From NCBI RefSeq assembly GCF_033954455.1, contig NZ_CP121473.1, forward strand, positions 496,001 to 560,000: 64,000 bases of DNA, written 5' to 3'. This document shows, in pieces, positions 17,165-26,276 of this stretch. Under the pieces are notes generated by a model. That model had not been told where the DNA came from and ran no database searches. It saw only the letters and a list, made by a program, of their open reading frames with translations. The translations under genes were made by a program, and so were the position numbers. How positions within the stretch are numbered: the first letter of the stretch is position 1; every line of letters begins with the position of its first letter. The DNA is from Thiorhodovibrio litoralis. Its GTDB lineage: Bacteria; Pseudomonadota; Gammaproteobacteria; Chromatiales; Chromatiaceae.

Positions 17165-20100
17165 ATGAAAGACGATCAAGTTCGCATTTTCGTATCCTCT
17201 CCCACGGATGTGGATCACGAGCGCGCGATCGTAAAAGACGTGATCGAGCGACTTGGCCAGGAATATCTGCCCTACTTCCCGCTGCGCGCGATTTTGTGGG
17301 AAGAAGAAGCCCTGACCGCGGACCGGACCTTCCAGGCGGGTCTGACTCAGCCATCGCAATGCCAGATTGTCTTGGTAATCCTGTGGACGCGTGTCGGCTC
17401 ACCCTTGCCGGATGATCCCTATCGTGGCATGACCGGCACCGAGTGGGAGTTCGTGAGCGCGGTGACGCATTCCAATACGCACGGACTTCCGGAAGTTCTG
17501 GTCTACAAGAAATCCACGCCCAAGCTGGTCGACATCACGGACGCCGAGACAGCGCAGGAAGCCATCGTCGACCGGCGCCGGCTTGAGGACTTCTTCCGCG
17601 CGCATTTCTTTCACCAAGACAATACCTTCAAACGCGCTTTTCGCACCTTCGACAGCGATGCCCAGTTTCGCGAACTGGTCGAGGTGCAGTTGCGCAAACT
17701 GCTCAATCGGCGCGTCAGCGCGGAGCGCCGCGCGGGCGCTGGGGAGCTGCAATGGCGCGGCAGTCCTTTCCGCGCCGGCGAGGCATTCGAGTCGAGCGAC
17801 GAGCGGGTGTTCACCGGGCGCGAGGTCGAGCTGCGAGAGCTGAGCGAGCGTCTGCAGGCGCGTGCCGAAGCCGGGCGTGCGCTCATGCTGCTCAGCGGGC
17901 CGAGCGGCTGCGGCAAGACTTCCTTGCTGCGCGCCGGGCTGGTGCCGCGCCTCGCGCGTCCGTTCCGCTTTGAGCACATCGCCGCGGTGCGTTCTTGTCT
18001 GTTCAGTCCGCCGAGCATGCCTGAAGATCCGCTGGCAGCCTTGGCGGCCGCGTTGTGCGCGGAGACTTGTCTTGGCGATCCGCTGCGCGGATTCGGGCTC
18101 GATGCTGCGGCGCTGACCGCCTTGCTGACGCGCGATCCTGCAATCGCGGCACGCCAGCTCATCGCGGCGTTGAAAGAGTCGGCTCGCATCCAGATGCTCG
18201 AAGGGCAGGTGCGTTTGGCGGTGATTGTCGATCCGCTCGATGCGATCTTCGCCAGCGCGGGTGATGGGGGCGCGCACCAAGAGAGGACCGAGCTGCCTGC
18301 CCAGGTGCCGAACGAGGTGCCGAACGAAGGCGAAAAAACCCTGGAGACCTTTGCCCGCGCATTGGCGGCCTTGGCCCGTAGCGGCGAGATTTGGGTCGTG
18401 GCGGCGATGCGCAGTGATGCCGTGCGCCATCTGCCGAAGCTACCACAGCTGGCGGCGATGCTCGATGACGGCGGCTGGCAGCAGCTTGAGCCGCTGCCGA
18501 GCGCGCGCATCCGCCAGATTATCGAGATTCCGGCACGCATTGCCGGGATTGAGCTCGAGTCGCAAGTCAGCGGCGCCGGTCGAGGTCTGGTCGAGCTCAT
18601 CGAGGCTGAGGCCGGGCATCTGCGTCAGTGGGCGCCGCCGCTGCAAGCGCTGCTGCACTCGGCCTATCTGAGCGCCCGTGCCGCGGCCCCGGAACGGGAT
18701 CAGGCCACGCACCTGAGCGTGGATCATTGGCGCGAACGGGGCGGACTTGCCGGTCAGATGCTGGCGCATGCCGAGGCGATGTGGCGTGACAGCGTCGATG
18801 CACCCGCGCGCGCCGCCTTGCCTAAATTGTGTCGCGCGCTCATTGCGCTCGGCAATGACGGCCAGCCCCAGCCACGCTTGGGCGATCTGGACGTTCTCGA
18901 GCAGGATGCGCAGACGCGGCGGCTGCTCGATGCCATGATCGCCGCGCGCCTGCTGACGACCGAGGCAGAGTGCGATCCGAGTCTGACCGCAAGCTGCGAA
19001 CACCCAAACTATTCGCTGCTGCACGCGCTGACTGGCCTGTTCCGTCATGCACAGGGGCGAATCGTGCGCGACCGACCTCAAGTCGGCGCGCCATCGCCTG
19101 ATGAAGCCAGTCCGGGCTTGAGCGCAGAGGCTGCTGCGGCAGCGCCGCAGGCTTCGGACACGCTCGATTGGAGCCGCTTCGTGGGCGTGGTCAGTCTCGC
19201 GCATCCGGTTCTGCTCACGCGCTGGGAGCCCATGCGCGATTGGCTGAGCGACCCGGACAATCGCGCTCTGCTGCACCTGCGCGAGCAACTGAGCCGGCAG
19301 GCGCGGTTATGGAAGCGCACCGGGTGCAATCGAGAGTATCTGTTCGGGGAGGCCGGCTTCGCGGCAGCGCAGCGGTTTGCCGACGCCTTTCCCGACGAGC
19401 TAGAGCCCCTTGAGCGCGAATTCCTGCATCAAAACGGGGCTTACCTGGCCTTTGTGCGTCGGCGCAATCGCATGGTGCGCGCGTTCGGCGTGCTGCTGGT
19501 CCTGCTGCTGGTCACCGCCAGCACCGCGGCCTGGATTGCCCAGCGCAAGTCCGAGAATGCCCGCTTGGCGATGCATCAGGTGCAGCTCAAGGAGGCTGAC
19601 TTGCAAAGTCGTGGCGGCAACACGCCCCAGGCAGTCGACAAAGCGCTCGCGGCGGGCGTAGATTTGCCGGGCGAGGCGGTGCGTACCCTCAGCGACGCCT
19701 TCAGTCGCAATCGGCTGATGGCGATGATCGCCGCGCGTTCGCCGTCGCTCGATCGGCCCGTGCGGCCCGCTTTCAATGCCATGGGCGATCGGGTTGCCAC
19801 GCTGCAGACAGGGCAGGGGGCAGGCCAATGGCGGCTCAACGACGGGCGCTTTATCCCCGCCGACCCGCCGGTGTTGAGTGATGGGCGCCTCGGCATTCAC
19901 TCCCTCGTTATGGCACTCGCAACCGACGAGGTCTTTGGCATCGCAGCGGACGGCGTCTATCGGCTGCCGGCCTTTGCCGGTGCCGCCCCCGATTACCCTT
20001 GTGGCGCGCAGGCGGGTGCAGCGCTTGCGCTCGACGCCGGGCGGCAGCGCCTGGCGCTGGCGGTTCCAGGGGATGGCGGGCATCAAGGAGTCTGCGTGCT

Positions 20101-22204
20101 GGGTTTGACAGAGCCCGGCCGAGTGCTGTTCGCGCACAGCTTTGCCGAGCAGGAGTTGCGCGGTCTGAGCTTTTCCGCGGATGGACGCTTCCTTCTGACA
20201 GCCTCGAGCATCGGACGCACCCATTTGATTGACTTGGACGCGCCGAAGGGCGAGCAGCCAATCCGTCTCTCGCTTCCACCTGAGGGACCGGTCGGGCGAC
20301 CCTTCAATCGCGCTGTCTTCGATCCCGCAGGCGAGCGCATCGGGATTGCCGCCGCCGACGAGCAAGTGCGATTGTTCGACCGCGACGGTCGCTTGATTGC
20401 CACACTCGGTAGCGCCATCATCGACGCTCAGCGAGTCCAGATCCACAACAGTGCCGTGCGCGATCTCGCTTTTTCCCCGGACGGAGCTTACCTGGTGGCC
20501 GTGGACGACGAGGGGCAGGTGGTGCGCTGGTCACTGACCGATCCGCCCCAAGCGGTCGTCCTCGGTCAACACGAGCTCAGTATTGTCAGCGTAGCCGTGG
20601 GTGACCCAATGTCCGGCCGGGCGTTGGGGACGGACGCTGCTGGCGAGGCGAAGAGAGTTCTTGTGCTAACGGCATCGCTCGACGGAACGGCGCGCCTCTG
20701 GACTCTGGCAACCGGTAAGCCGCTGGCAGTCTTCGGGCACGATGAGGCGGTTAGCTGGGCTGATTTCGTAGCGGATTCAGAGCGCGTGCTGAGTTTTTCG
20801 GTGCGCGACGGTTCTTTGCGGTTGTGGAGCGTGCTGCCGAGATCGCGGCTCGCCTTCGAGCTCAAACATCCTGATCCAACAAATCATGTGTGGCATCTCG
20901 ACATGACCTCCGTGCCGCGAGAGCTGCTGGGCTCGAGTGGACCTGACACCGCTGCGGCGGAAAAGTCCCCCCTGTGGCTCGCAACGGCGGGCTACGATGG
21001 TGAAGTCCGCGTCTGGCGATATGACCGCGACGGTCAGCCACCACGATTGAGCTACAGTTTCGCGCAACAGGATGCTGCCGCAGCTGAAGGGACGGATACG
21101 GACATCCGGCCCGTGCGCCGCGTGCGCTTTTCGCCTTCCGGTCGGCGACTTGCGGCGGCGCGTTCCGATGGCAGCGCGCGTCTGCATGACCTCCTGACTG
21201 GCCGCTCCTGTCGCCTGCAGGTCGCCGCGCCAGACGCGACTGCGACGGAAAGTCCTGGAGCCGATCAGGTCTTTGACGTGCGGTTCGCGCCAGATGAGAG
21301 CTGGCTGTTGGCGGCCTCCGATAATCCAAGCCAGCCGCTGCGCTTGTTCGACGCACTGAGCTGTGAGCCCATCACCGGCATCGATGTGCTCGAACAGGCG
21401 ACTGCTGCGACTGAGGCGATCGCCGTCAGGCAGGTCGGCGACGTCACTCTGGTCGCCACGGGAGATCGCGCTGGGCGGGTGCGCTTGCTGCGCGCTGCCG
21501 GGGCTGATGACTGGCAGGAGCAATGCGCCATTGATGCCAAAGTCGGCTCCATCAGCGATGTGGCAATCGCTCCGGACGGCGCTGCTTTAGCCATTGCTGG
21601 CGAGGCAAAACAACTGGCAATCCTCAGACTGAATGGCCCCGAGTGTGGTCAGCTTGACCTTTCCGAGGGACACAGTGACCGGCTATACAGTGTCGCTTTC
21701 TCGCCGGAGGGTGATCGGATTTTGACTGCGTCTCTGGATAAAACCGCCAGGCTATGGACGCGCACCGGTCAGCCGCTGGCCGTGCTGGTTGGTCATCAAG
21801 ACCGTATTTACCATGCCACCTTCAGTCCTGGGGATGGCCGCTGGCTGCTGACCGCCTCCCGCGACGGTACGCTGCGCCTATGGCGCGCGCCGCCAGCCGA
21901 CTATCGCCCGGAACGCGCCGAAGTGTTGTCGGATTTTCTGCCCTTGCCGGCGAACGCGGGCGGAGCGGCCTTCGCGACTTTCAGCCCTGATGGTCAATAT
22001 GTTGCAGGTGCCTACTGGGACAACGCTGCACTGCTTTGGCGCCTGTGGCGCGAAGATCCGTTGCCGGATGACAAGCTGGCTGCGCAATGGGGGGCGGATA
22101 GGGCGCGGCTCGCCCTGCTCAAGGAGGCCTACCGTTTTCGCCGTGACAATGATGTCAGCGCGGCCAAGCAAGATTCACCCGCGCAATTGCGCGCAACGCA
22201 ATGA
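17165..22204 (+). CDS. DUF4062-like / STAND NTPase / transmembrane / WD40 signalling protein
   Basis: A 1679-residue multidomain protein. Residues 6-96 (RIFVSSPTDVDHER, then ILWEEEAL, VILWTRVGSPL and GTEWEF) resemble the DUF4062 / TIR-like N-terminal module found on bacterial STAND proteins. A novel-STAND NTPase follows, opening with FTGREVELREL, with Walker A GPSGCGKT at 245-252 and a Walker B-like VIVDPLDA at 353-360. A single transmembrane helix lies at about 771-793, followed by a predicted beta-propeller region (about 880-1650) with many WD40-like blades (FSPEGDRILTASLDKTARLW and similar). STAND proteins act as ligand-triggered switches, and several bacterial ones serve in antiphage defence. 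That role is inference here. The membrane helix would put propeller and NTPase on opposite sides. Confidence 0.85.
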   Translation: MKDDQVRIFVSSPTDVDHERAIVKDVIERLGQEYLPYFPLRAILWEEEALTADRTFQAGLTQPSQCQIVLVILWTRVGSPLPDDPYRGMTGTEWEFVSAVTHSNTHGLPEVLVYKKSTPKLVDITDAETAQEAIVDRRRLEDFFRAHFFHQDNTFKRAFRTFDSDAQFRELVEVQLRKLLNRRVSAERRAGAGELQWRGSPFRAGEAFESSDERVFTGREVELRELSERLQARAEAGRALMLLSGPSGCGKTSLLRAGLVPRLARPFRFEHIAAVRSCLFSPPSMPEDPLAALAAALCAETCLGDPLRGFGLDAAALTALLTRDPAIAARQLIAALKESARIQMLEGQVRLAVIVDPLDAIFASAGDGGAHQERTELPAQVPNEVPNEGEKTLETFARALAALARSGEIWVVAAMRSDAVRHLPKLPQLAAMLDDGGWQQLEPLPSARIRQIIEIPARIAGIELESQVSGAGRGLVELIEAEAGHLRQWAPPLQALLHSAYLSARAAAPERDQATHLSVDHWRERGGLAGQMLAHAEAMWRDSVDAPARAALPKLCRALIALGNDGQPQPRLGDLDVLEQDAQTRRLLDAMIAARLLTTEAECDPSLTASCEHPNYSLLHALTGLFRHAQGRIVRDRPQVGAPSPDEASPGLSAEAAAAAPQASDTLDWSRFVGVVSLAHPVLLTRWEPMRDWLSDPDNRALLHLREQLSRQARLWKRTGCNREYLFGEAGFAAAQRFADAFPDELEPLEREFLHQNGAYLAFVRRRNRMVRAFGVLLVLLLVTASTAAWIAQRKSENARLAMHQVQLKEADLQSRGGNTPQAVDKALAAGVDLPGEAVRTLSDAFSRNRLMAMIAARSPSLDRPVRPAFNAMGDRVATLQTGQGAGQWRLNDGRFIPADPPVLSDGRLGIHSLVMALATDEVFGIAADGVYRLPAFAGAAPDYPCGAQAGAALALDAGRQRLALAVPGDGGHQGVCVLGLTEPGRVLFAHSFAEQELRGLSFSADGRFLLTASSIGRTHLIDLDAPKGEQPIRLSLPPEGPVGRPFNRAVFDPAGERIGIAAADEQVRLFDRDGRLIATLGSAIIDAQRVQIHNSAVRDLAFSPDGAYLVAVDDEGQVVRWSLTDPPQAVVLGQHELSIVSVAVGDPMSGRALGTDAAGEAKRVLVLTASLDGTARLWTLATGKPLAVFGHDEAVSWADFVADSERVLSFSVRDGSLRLWSVLPRSRLAFELKHPDPTNHVWHLDMTSVPRELLGSSGPDTAAAEKSPLWLATAGYDGEVRVWRYDRDGQPPRLSYSFAQQDAAAAEGTDTDIRPVRRVRFSPSGRRLAAARSDGSARLHDLLTGRSCRLQVAAPDATATESPGADQVFDVRFAPDESWLLAASDNPSQPLRLFDALSCEPITGIDVLEQATAATEAIAVRQVGDVTLVATGDRAGRVRLLRAAGADDWQEQCAIDAKVGSISDVAIAPDGAALAIAGEAKQLAILRLNGPECGQLDLSEGHSDRLYSVAFSPEGDRILTASLDKTARLWTRTGQPLAVLVGHQDRIYHATFSPGDGRWLLTASRDGTLRLWRAPPADYRPERAEVLSDFLPLPANAGGAAFATFSPDGQYVAGAYWDNAALLWRLWREDPLPDDKLAAQWGADRARLALLKEAYRFRRDNDVSAAKQDSPAQLRATQ

Positions 22205-22214
22205 TGGCTGACTG

Positions 22215-23483
22215 ATGCTGAGCTGGAGCGCATTGCAAATCGGTCGACGGGGCATCGGGCTTGTTATCGCGCTCGTGCTCTTTGCTCTGGTTGCCAGCCA
22301 GATTCCGCTGCGCGACACCGATGTTGCGGTTTACGCCAAGGCCGCTGACCGGGTTGTGCTGGATTCACAGGACCCTTATCCGCGCCAACCAGGTGATGTG
22401 CTGCCTTTTACTTACCCGCCCACGGCGCTGCCGCTGCTGTATCTTATCGCGCGATTGTCCACGGCACAGCTCGCGGATGTGATGTTCGCCGTCAATATCA
22501 TGCTGACAGTCGTGCTGATGTTGCTGCTGGTCGGCGACCTGGCGCGCGACGACCCCTCAGGTCGGTTGCGGATCTGGGGGCCGATCTATATCGCCTGCTT
22601 CGGCGGGCTCTCCCTGACGCTGCAGTTCGGCCAAATCAACCTGTTGCTGCTGCTGTTGCTCTGGGGTTACTGGCGCGAGCTGCGTCGCGGTCATCAGCGC
22701 GCCAGGGCCGGCGCGCTGCTGGCACTCGGATGCCTGGCCAAGCCGCACTACGCACTGCTGGCACTCGGCGCCGGACCGCGTCCAAGCTGGCGGCTCATTG
22801 CCGGGACTGGCGGCGCAGCCGCGCTGCTGGTCGTGCTCAGTCTGTGGGTCGCGCCGGTCGGCAGTTGGACCTCCTGGTGGAGCGAGATCGTCGCCACCAC
22901 CAGCGTCACCGGGTTGCCGCCCGGACACAGCTCCATTGCCGCACCTTGGAATCGGAGCCTCGTTGGAGCCATTGCCCGGTTTCTTATCCCCAATAAGTTC
23001 AGCGGCGTCGTCTGCGAAGACGCCGAGCTTGCCGCGCAGCTCAGCACGCTGGCAATCAGTCTTGTCCTCGCGGTGACAGGCATGGTGCTGTGGCGCTCGA
23101 TGCGCCGCGAGCTCACGCCATTCTCCGCTGGGGCCTATGGCGCGCGTGACTCTCTGGACCATGACCTCGAGTTGTCACTGATCAGTCTGGCGGTATTTTT
23201 GATCGCGCCTGCGAGTTGGACGCACCACTTGGTGATGTTGCTGCCGGCAACCTTGATCTTGCTGCGCGATCGGGTTCTCTGCGCCGGCGTTGCGCTTGGT
23301 AGCCGCGTGACCGCCGGGTTGGTGCTGGCGGTGATTGCCTTGACGCTCGACGATCTGATTCCGCTTGAGCTGCGGGTAAGCTCGCTGCCCCTGATGACCT
23401 TGATGACAGTTGCCGTGGTTGCGCTCTGGCTATTGCTCGCCGAGCAACTCTGGCGGCGAAGCGCGACTCTTGCACGTCTCTGA
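22215..23483 (+). CDS. GT87-type (DUF2029) membrane glycosyltransferase
   Basis: A 422-residue polytopic protein with about ten hydrophobic helices. Its early periplasmic loop DTDVAVYAKAADRVVLDSQDPY is followed by FTYPPTALPLLY, and later FGQINLLLLLLLW and CLAKPHYALLALG. These are hallmarks of the GT87/DUF2029 family of polyprenyl-phosphate-mannose-dependent transferases. The actual sugar and acceptor here are unknown. It begins 10 bp after the STAND gene stop, close enough for cotranscription, although that pairing has no obvious functional logic. Confidence 0.82.
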   Translation: MLSWSALQIGRRGIGLVIALVLFALVASQIPLRDTDVAVYAKAADRVVLDSQDPYPRQPGDVLPFTYPPTALPLLYLIARLSTAQLADVMFAVNIMLTVVLMLLLVGDLARDDPSGRLRIWGPIYIACFGGLSLTLQFGQINLLLLLLLWGYWRELRRGHQRARAGALLALGCLAKPHYALLALGAGPRPSWRLIAGTGGAAALLVVLSLWVAPVGSWTSWWSEIVATTSVTGLPPGHSSIAAPWNRSLVGAIARFLIPNKFSGVVCEDAELAAQLSTLAISLVLAVTGMVLWRSMRRELTPFSAGAYGARDSLDHDLELSLISLAVFLIAPASWTHHLVMLLPATLILLRDRVLCAGVALGSRVTAGLVLAVIALTLDDLIPLELRVSSLPLMTLMTVAVVALWLLLAEQLWRRSATLARL

Positions 23484-23556
23484 ACAGAATCTTTGCGAAT
23501 ACGACCTTTGCGCCACGAGCGTTGTGAGCAGGTCGCCAGCCTAGGGCTCGCCGCTG

Positions 23557-24459
23557 TCACATCAGCGTCAGCACAATCAGGCCGAGCAGCATCACCGCCG
23601 AGCCGGTGAGCTTGACGAGCAGGCGCGCTTCGTCAAAAAACCAGCGCCCGAGCACCACGGCGAACAACCCCGCCGAGCGCTTCACTGCCATGGCATAGGA
23701 GGCGAGTGTCAGGCTGAGCGCGATCTGGTCGGCGATGCGCATCAATGCAAACAGTACGCCAAGGGAGAGCAGTGACCGACCGTGCTGCAGCACTTTCGGT
23801 GAGAAGGCCTCGCGGTGAAAATCCCGGTTCTGAAGGCTGAAAATGACATAAAGCATCACCGGGTTGATGGCTGCCACCATCACGGCGAAGGATAGTGGAT
23901 CGGACAACTGAATCCCCACCCGCCCGAAGGTCGATGCCGCAGCGAAGCACAAGGCCGCGGCCAGGGTGAACAGGCTGCCGGGGTTCTTAACTAGCATCAC
24001 CAGCGGGTCGGACCAGTGTCGCATCCCGCTCTCCAGGCTGACCACATAGCTGCCGAGCATCAGCAGTCCGAGTCCGAGCGCGCCCGACAGGCTTGGCAGT
24101 TGCCCGGTCAGCAGCCACTCCATCGCCACCACAAAGCCTGGCGTCAGCGTCAGCACCGGCCCGACCAGGGAAATCTCCCCGCGCTGTATGGCCAGATTCA
24201 ACGCCCAGCCGCCGAATCCGGACAGCAGGCCGCCGCACAGCACGGCGCCAACATAGGCGGGCTGGTGCAGCGGAAAGTCGTGATACCAGATGATGAGTGG
24301 CAGGGTTACCACCAGGCTGGCCAGATTGACATAGAGCGTCAGCGCCTGCGCCGAGAAGCTGAAGCTCAGATGCTTGGTAACCGCGAGCCGTGAGGCATGA
24401 AAAAACGCTGACAGCAGCGAGAACAGGATCCAGAAATGTGCGTAGCCGGCGAAATCCAC
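23557..24459 (-). CDS. EamA-family (DMT superfamily) exporter
   Basis: A 300-residue membrane protein with ten predicted helices in two five-helix halves, the EamA arrangement. Examples are HFWILFSLLSAFFHASRLAVTKHL at the start (helix 1), GGLLSGFGGWALNLAIQRGEISLVGPVLTL around helix 4 and GLFAVVLGRWFFDEARLLVKLTGSAVMLLG at the end. Members export metabolites; the substrate cannot be told. It is convergent with the GT87 gene. The unrecognised 454-residue gene lies 105 bp upstream on the same strand. Confidence 0.85.
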   Translation of the reverse strand: MDFAGYAHFWILFSLLSAFFHASRLAVTKHLSFSFSAQALTLYVNLASLVVTLPLIIWYHDFPLHQPAYVGAVLCGGLLSGFGGWALNLAIQRGEISLVGPVLTLTPGFVVAMEWLLTGQLPSLSGALGLGLLMLGSYVVSLESGMRHWSDPLVMLVKNPGSLFTLAAALCFAAASTFGRVGIQLSDPLSFAVMVAAINPVMLYVIFSLQNRDFHREAFSPKVLQHGRSLLSLGVLFALMRIADQIALSLTLASYAMAVKRSAGLFAVVLGRWFFDEARLLVKLTGSAVMLLGLIVLTLM

Positions 24460-24564
24460 AAGGGTCGTGTTTCAGGGTTCGTCGGTTCGGCTCGTGAGGC
24501 GATGCAGGGGGGACGGGGCGACTGGCCATGCAGAGGTGCGGCAGGGTCGACCCAGCGGGCGACC

Positions 24565-25929
24565 TTAGCACCAGCCAGATGCAAAGTCGCGTAGCTGTTT
24601 AGGCTGTTCGATGTGCACGGATGCCAGCGCCGTCAGCCTTTTGCGCAGATGAGTGGCAAACGCATGCTGCCAGGCGGCGCGCGCATGCCAGTCTTGGGGG
24701 CTAAACTCACCCTCTCCGCGCAGGACACGCACGCTCGGGGTGGCGCCGATTGGCAGCAGGCCGGCACAGCCGATACCGGAAAAGAGTTTCGCCGACAGCA
24801 GCAAATACACCGGTCGGCTGGCGATGACCGGGGCTTTTAAGGTGTTGGCTAGAGGTGTGTATAGGTTGACTCCGTAGCAGGGTTGATTCAGGCTCATGCA
24901 GTGCTGGCGGGTTCTCGGGCTCGCATGCTGGAGCCGGGCCGCGGTGGCAGGCGACAAGTCGCGCAAGCCCTCGCCAAGGAATTTGAGCGAGGCTTCCAGC
25001 TCGGCTGGCAGGCTGAGAGCATGCACTGCGGCGAGACGCTCCGCAGCAGGGAGCAGCCGATGGCGGTGCCAAGGGGGCGGCGGCTCGTTATGGCCGACAA
25101 AGGCTTGTGACAGCTGCGCGGACAGGTGTGCAATGCGCTGATGGATTGCGCGCATGATGGCCTCAAACGCCGGTTCGCCGAGGACGTTCCACCCGGGCAG
25201 CTCGATCAAGCAGCCCGGCGGGCGTTCGCCGCGGATAATGGCCTCGGCGTCGGTGTCGAGCAGGCGCGCGCCGATCGGGGCAAGATCGAGATCTTGCAGG
25301 GCCGCGGTGAACAAGGCCCCGCCGAGGAAGCTCAGTGGATCGAGCAGCTGGCGTCTTTCCTTCAGGTCTCTGGTGGCAGCGAGCGGTTGCTGCGCGGCGA
25401 TGGCCTTGAGCTCCGCATCGCTCCAGTAAAGCAGGTGCAGATGAAACTGCTTGGCCGCCTGCACGCTTTCGCGGTCGCTGGTGCAGGGGTCGCAGTTCAT
25501 GGCCAGACTGAGATGCCCGCCGTCGAGGCCAAAGGTCCGCTGCGTGCCGGGTTGCGAGACGAAGCGCACAAACTCAAGCGCGCTGCGCCACAACAGGCGT
25601 CCGGTGATGGGCAGTACCGACTCGGGCGCCGGCTTGGGACTCGCCGAGACCTCGCTCAGCATCACATCATGCAGCGCATGTGGCAGCGCCTTGTCGATCA
25701 GCGCCAGGCGGTCATGCTCCGATGCCTTGACTGCCGCGCTCCGGCAGTCCCACGTAAGAATGGTGCGGCGGCCAAAGCGCTGCTCGGGCGGGCCGGCCGT
25801 TTCGTCCGCGCGCAGCCGGAAGGCCGCCGGCGCGGCCGGAATGCGCAAATGCTGCCAAGCCGTTGGCATGCGCTCGATCCCGGACGGGAAGAGCTGCGCG
25901 AAAGGGTCCTGGTGGCTGGAAGTCGTCAT
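24565..25929 (-). CDS. Unrecognised 454-residue protein
   Basis: I do not recognise this protein. The ATG at 25929 is preferred over one 14 codons upstream. No signal peptide or membrane helix is visible. A central block, GLDGGHLSLAMNCDPC followed by AAKQFHLHLLYW, has a His-x-His pattern after a Cys-x-x-Cys, faintly reminiscent of histidine-triad nucleotide hydrolases/transferases. That is a guess. The C-terminal region has several Cys (QHCMSLNQPCYGVNLYTPL) and ends FASGWC. Codon use matches neighbours and the opposite strand is a shadow, so the gene is likely real. It could be cotranscribed with the EamA gene. Confidence 0.65.
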   Translation of the reverse strand: MTTSSHQDPFAQLFPSGIERMPTAWQHLRIPAAPAAFRLRADETAGPPEQRFGRRTILTWDCRSAAVKASEHDRLALIDKALPHALHDVMLSEVSASPKPAPESVLPITGRLLWRSALEFVRFVSQPGTQRTFGLDGGHLSLAMNCDPCTSDRESVQAAKQFHLHLLYWSDAELKAIAAQQPLAATRDLKERRQLLDPLSFLGGALFTAALQDLDLAPIGARLLDTDAEAIIRGERPPGCLIELPGWNVLGEPAFEAIMRAIHQRIAHLSAQLSQAFVGHNEPPPPWHRHRLLPAAERLAAVHALSLPAELEASLKFLGEGLRDLSPATAARLQHASPRTRQHCMSLNQPCYGVNLYTPLANTLKAPVIASRPVYLLLSAKLFSGIGCAGLLPIGATPSVRVLRGEGEFSPQDWHARAAWQHAFATHLRKRLTALASVHIEQPKQLRDFASGWC

Positions 25930-26276
25930 TTGGTGACAGGATACCAGACGCCCAGAGTGCGGAAATGCCAAGCGCGCATGATTCGGCCAGCCTCGGGCAA
26001 TGAATCTCTGCGATTCACGAAAAGTCGGGAATTCATTGGCGGTCGCTCGGGTCGCTCAAGGGTTCATGCAATCGAATTGACTGCTCGGTTGCCGTCGATA
26101 CCCTGAGCTTAGTCTGCTTTCTGTGGTTTGCTCAAGGCCCCCGGCGGATTCTTTACCGCGTCTGCGCTGTCAGCGCCAGCGTGCTGTCGTTGTGAATTTA
26201 GTCAGCTCGCGGGCATGCTAGACTCGCGACATGTGGTCGTGGCAACGGCGATGCTTGAGTTCTGCTACCAACGACG
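25930..26276. other. Divergent intergenic region upstream of the RyR-MCE operon
   Basis: A 347-base gap. It must hold the promoter for the rightward operon; a TAGACT hexamer at about 26219 could be a -10. A stop codon (TGA, 26256-26258) in the frame of the downstream gene rules out an in-frame extension. No gene is supported here. Confidence 0.3.

Noticed and set aside
17399-20446. Long leftward frames under the STAND gene
   Set aside because: Antisense to a clearly coding multidomain gene; no recognizable motif.
25126-26106. 326-residue rightward frame opposite the 454-residue gene
   Set aside because: Composition is that of a shadow and it runs past the divergent intergenic region.
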